From assembly GCA_963704295.1 (NCBI GenBank), contig OY969884.1:2170001-2234000 (forward strand): a DNA stretch of 64,000 bases, written 5' to 3'. The notes under the pieces are model-generated. The model was not told the origin of the DNA. It ran no database searches and saw only the letters and a program-made list of their open reading frames with translations. Shown one piece after another: positions 62,730 through 64,000 of this stretch (position 1 is its first letter; the number at the start of each line of letters is the position of its first letter). The stretch is from JACCVL01 sp963704295 (GTDB lineage Bacteria > Actinomycetota > Actinomycetes > Propionibacteriales > Nocardioidaceae). The translations under genes were made by a program, and so were the position numbers.

Positions 62730-63713
62730 ATGTCTGAGCCCCCGAACGCAGCAGAACCCGCGCCGTTGCGCAGCAGGCGGTCCTGCCTGGCGGTCCCGGG
62801 GTCCAACCCCCGGTTCCTGGAGAAGGCCAAGGGTCTGGACGCCGACCAGGTGTTCCTCGACCTGGAGGACGCGGTCGCCCCGCTCGCCAAGGCCGACGCG
62901 CGCAAGAACATCGTCGCCGCGCTGACCCAGGGCGGCTGGGGGGACAAGGTCCGCGTGGTGCGGATCAACGACTGGACCACCGAGTGGACCTACCGCGACG
63001 TGGTCGAGGTGGTGGAGGGTGCGGGCGCGGACCTCGACTGCCTGATGCTGCCGAAGGTGCAGACCGCCGAGCAGGTGGTCGCCCTGGACCTGCTGCTCAC
63101 CCAGGTGGAGAAGGCCAACGGCCTGCCGGTCGGCCGGCTGGGGATCGAGGCGCAGATCGAGAATGCGCTCGGCTTGATCAACGTGGACGCGATCGCCACC
63201 GCGAGCCCGCGGGTGGAGACCATCATCTTCGGGCCGGCGGACTTCATGGCCAGCATCAACATGAAGTCGCTGGTCGTGGGGGAGCAGCCACCCGGCTACG
63301 ACGTCGGCGACGCCTACCACTACATCCTGATGCGGATCCTGATGGCCGCGCGTGCGCACGACAAGCAGGCGATCGACGGTCCGTACCTGCAGATCCGTGA
63401 CGTCGACGGCTTCCGCCGGGTGGCCGGCCGCTCCGCGGCGCTGGGCTTCGACGGCAAGTGGGTCCTGCACCCGGACCAGGTGGCCGCCGCCAACGAGGTC
63501 TACAGCCCGCGGCAGGAGGACTACGAGCACGCCGAGGACATCCTGGACGCCTACGACCACGTCACCTCCGAGGCGGGGGGCAAGATGGGCTCCGCCATGC
63601 TCGGCGACGAGATGATCGACGAGGCGAGCCGGAAGATGGCGCTGGTCGTCGCGGCCAAGGGGCGAGCCGCCGGAATGCGGCGCAGCCGGCAGTGGCAACC
63701 GCCGCAGGACTGA
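62730..63713 (+). CDS. HpcH/HpaI aldolase - CitE-like CoA-ester lyase
   Basis: A 327-residue TIM-barrel lyase of the citrate lyase beta/malyl-CoA lyase family. RSCLAVPGSNPRFLEKAKG, FLDLEDAVAP (metal-binding Glu/Asp) and GIEAQIENALGLINV with FGPADFMASINMK match the family. It would split or form malyl-, methylmalyl- or citramalyl-CoA. The acyl-CoA dehydrogenase gene follows 38 bases later, suggesting a shared acyl-CoA pathway. ATG 62730 is the start. Confidence 0.9.
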   Translation: MSEPPNAAEPAPLRSRRSCLAVPGSNPRFLEKAKGLDADQVFLDLEDAVAPLAKADARKNIVAALTQGGWGDKVRVVRINDWTTEWTYRDVVEVVEGAGADLDCLMLPKVQTAEQVVALDLLLTQVEKANGLPVGRLGIEAQIENALGLINVDAIATASPRVETIIFGPADFMASINMKSLVVGEQPPGYDVGDAYHYILMRILMAARAHDKQAIDGPYLQIRDVDGFRRVAGRSAALGFDGKWVLHPDQVAAANEVYSPRQEDYEHAEDILDAYDHVTSEAGGKMGSAMLGDEMIDEASRKMALVVAAKGRAAGMRRSRQWQPPQD

Positions 63714-63751
63714 CCCACAGTCGCCGACGGCACGGAGGAAGGACCAGACCG

Positions 63752-64000
63752 ATGGCCCGGTTGTGCCAGACCGAGGGGCTCACCGACGTGCAGCGAGAGA
63801 TCCTGCGCACGGTCCGCTCGTTCGTCGACAAGGAGATCCTGCCGGTCGCCGGCGCTCTGGAGCGGGCCGACGAGTATCCCGCCGAGATCGTCGAGGGGCT
63901 CAAGGAGCTCGGCATCTTCGGCCTGATGATCCCCGAGGAGTACGACGGGGTCGGCGAGTCGCTGCTGACCTACGCGTTGGTGGTCGAGGAGATCGCCCGT
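63752..64000 (+). CDS. Acyl-CoA dehydrogenase, N-terminal part (runs off the window)
   Basis: The first 83 codons of an acyl-CoA dehydrogenase. LTDVQREILRTVRSFVDKEI and LKELGIFGLMIPEEYDGVG are typical of the N-terminal helical domain. ATG 63752 has the strong site GGAGGAAGGA. It is probably co-transcribed with the CitE-like gene. Confidence 0.9.
   Translation, partial: MARLCQTEGLTDVQREILRTVRSFVDKEILPVAGALERADEYPAEIVEGLKELGIFGLMIPEEYDGVGESLLTYALVVEEIAR

Overview
The window is high-GC, gene-dense DNA from an actinobacterium. Signs are a mycothiol gene (mshB), the M. tuberculosis-like order sigE / zinc anti-sigma factor / htrA with tatB and mrp nearby, the FolP2-DivIVA-Tag neighbourhood, GTG starts and overlapping stop/start codons. 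No rRNA, tRNA, CRISPR array, prophage or insertion sequence was seen. I would place it among the Frankiales/Geodermatophilales/Sporichthyales-type actinobacteria, but the sequence alone does not fix the genus.

Layout. 0-21 kb is a catabolic and accessory region. It holds the tail of formate-tetrahydrofolate ligase plus a methenyl-THF cyclohydrolase-like protein, a frameshifted acyl-CoA dehydrogenase divergent from a frameshifted FAD oxidoreductase, pyruvate phosphate dikinase, a large SARP-STAND-WD40 protein, an NDP-forming acyl-CoA synthetase, a TetR/BetI-type regulator, a polyamine/betaine-type ABC importer split over two divergent operons, a class III aminotransferase and a Rieske oxygenase. 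Three near-identical palindromes (2087, 13392, 16641) sit in the three divergent promoter regions and tie most of these genes into one predicted TetR regulon. I read this as import and breakdown of a methylated or quaternary amine, possibly with one-carbon units handled by Fhs/FchA.

21-36 kb is mostly household: a CPA1 antiporter with a UBP zinc finger, a pterin dehydratase, a three-gene succinate dehydrogenase operon, a Nudix-phosphotransferase fusion, an S9 peptidase, mshB, a VanW-family protein, a flavin reductase and a GNAT acetyltransferase. 36-46 kb holds the succinylase lysine/DAP pathway (dapC, dapD, dapE) with fdxA, then LOG, FolP2, DivIVA-domain, SRPBCC, Tag and a secreted M14 peptidase. 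46-59 kb holds an enoyl-CoA hydratase with its PaaX regulator, DUF3117, leucyl aminopeptidase, O-methyltransferase, sigE, anti-sigma factor, htrA, a UvrA-like gene with three frame breaks, tatB, mrp, DUF1003 and an MgtE-N/CBS protein. 59-64 kb holds an OFA-type MFS transporter, a PhzF protein, a DMT exporter, a CitE/malyl-CoA lyase-like gene and the start of another acyl-CoA dehydrogenase.

Two further patterns stand out. A 20-bp repeat with opposite-facing copies occupies each of the three convergent junctions longer than 100 bp in the first 11 kb. Seven apparent single-base frame changes cluster in two short zones (about 1.6-2.2 kb and 52-55.2 kb); they are either real gene decay or local sequence error. 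No gene-free stretch exceeds 300 bases.
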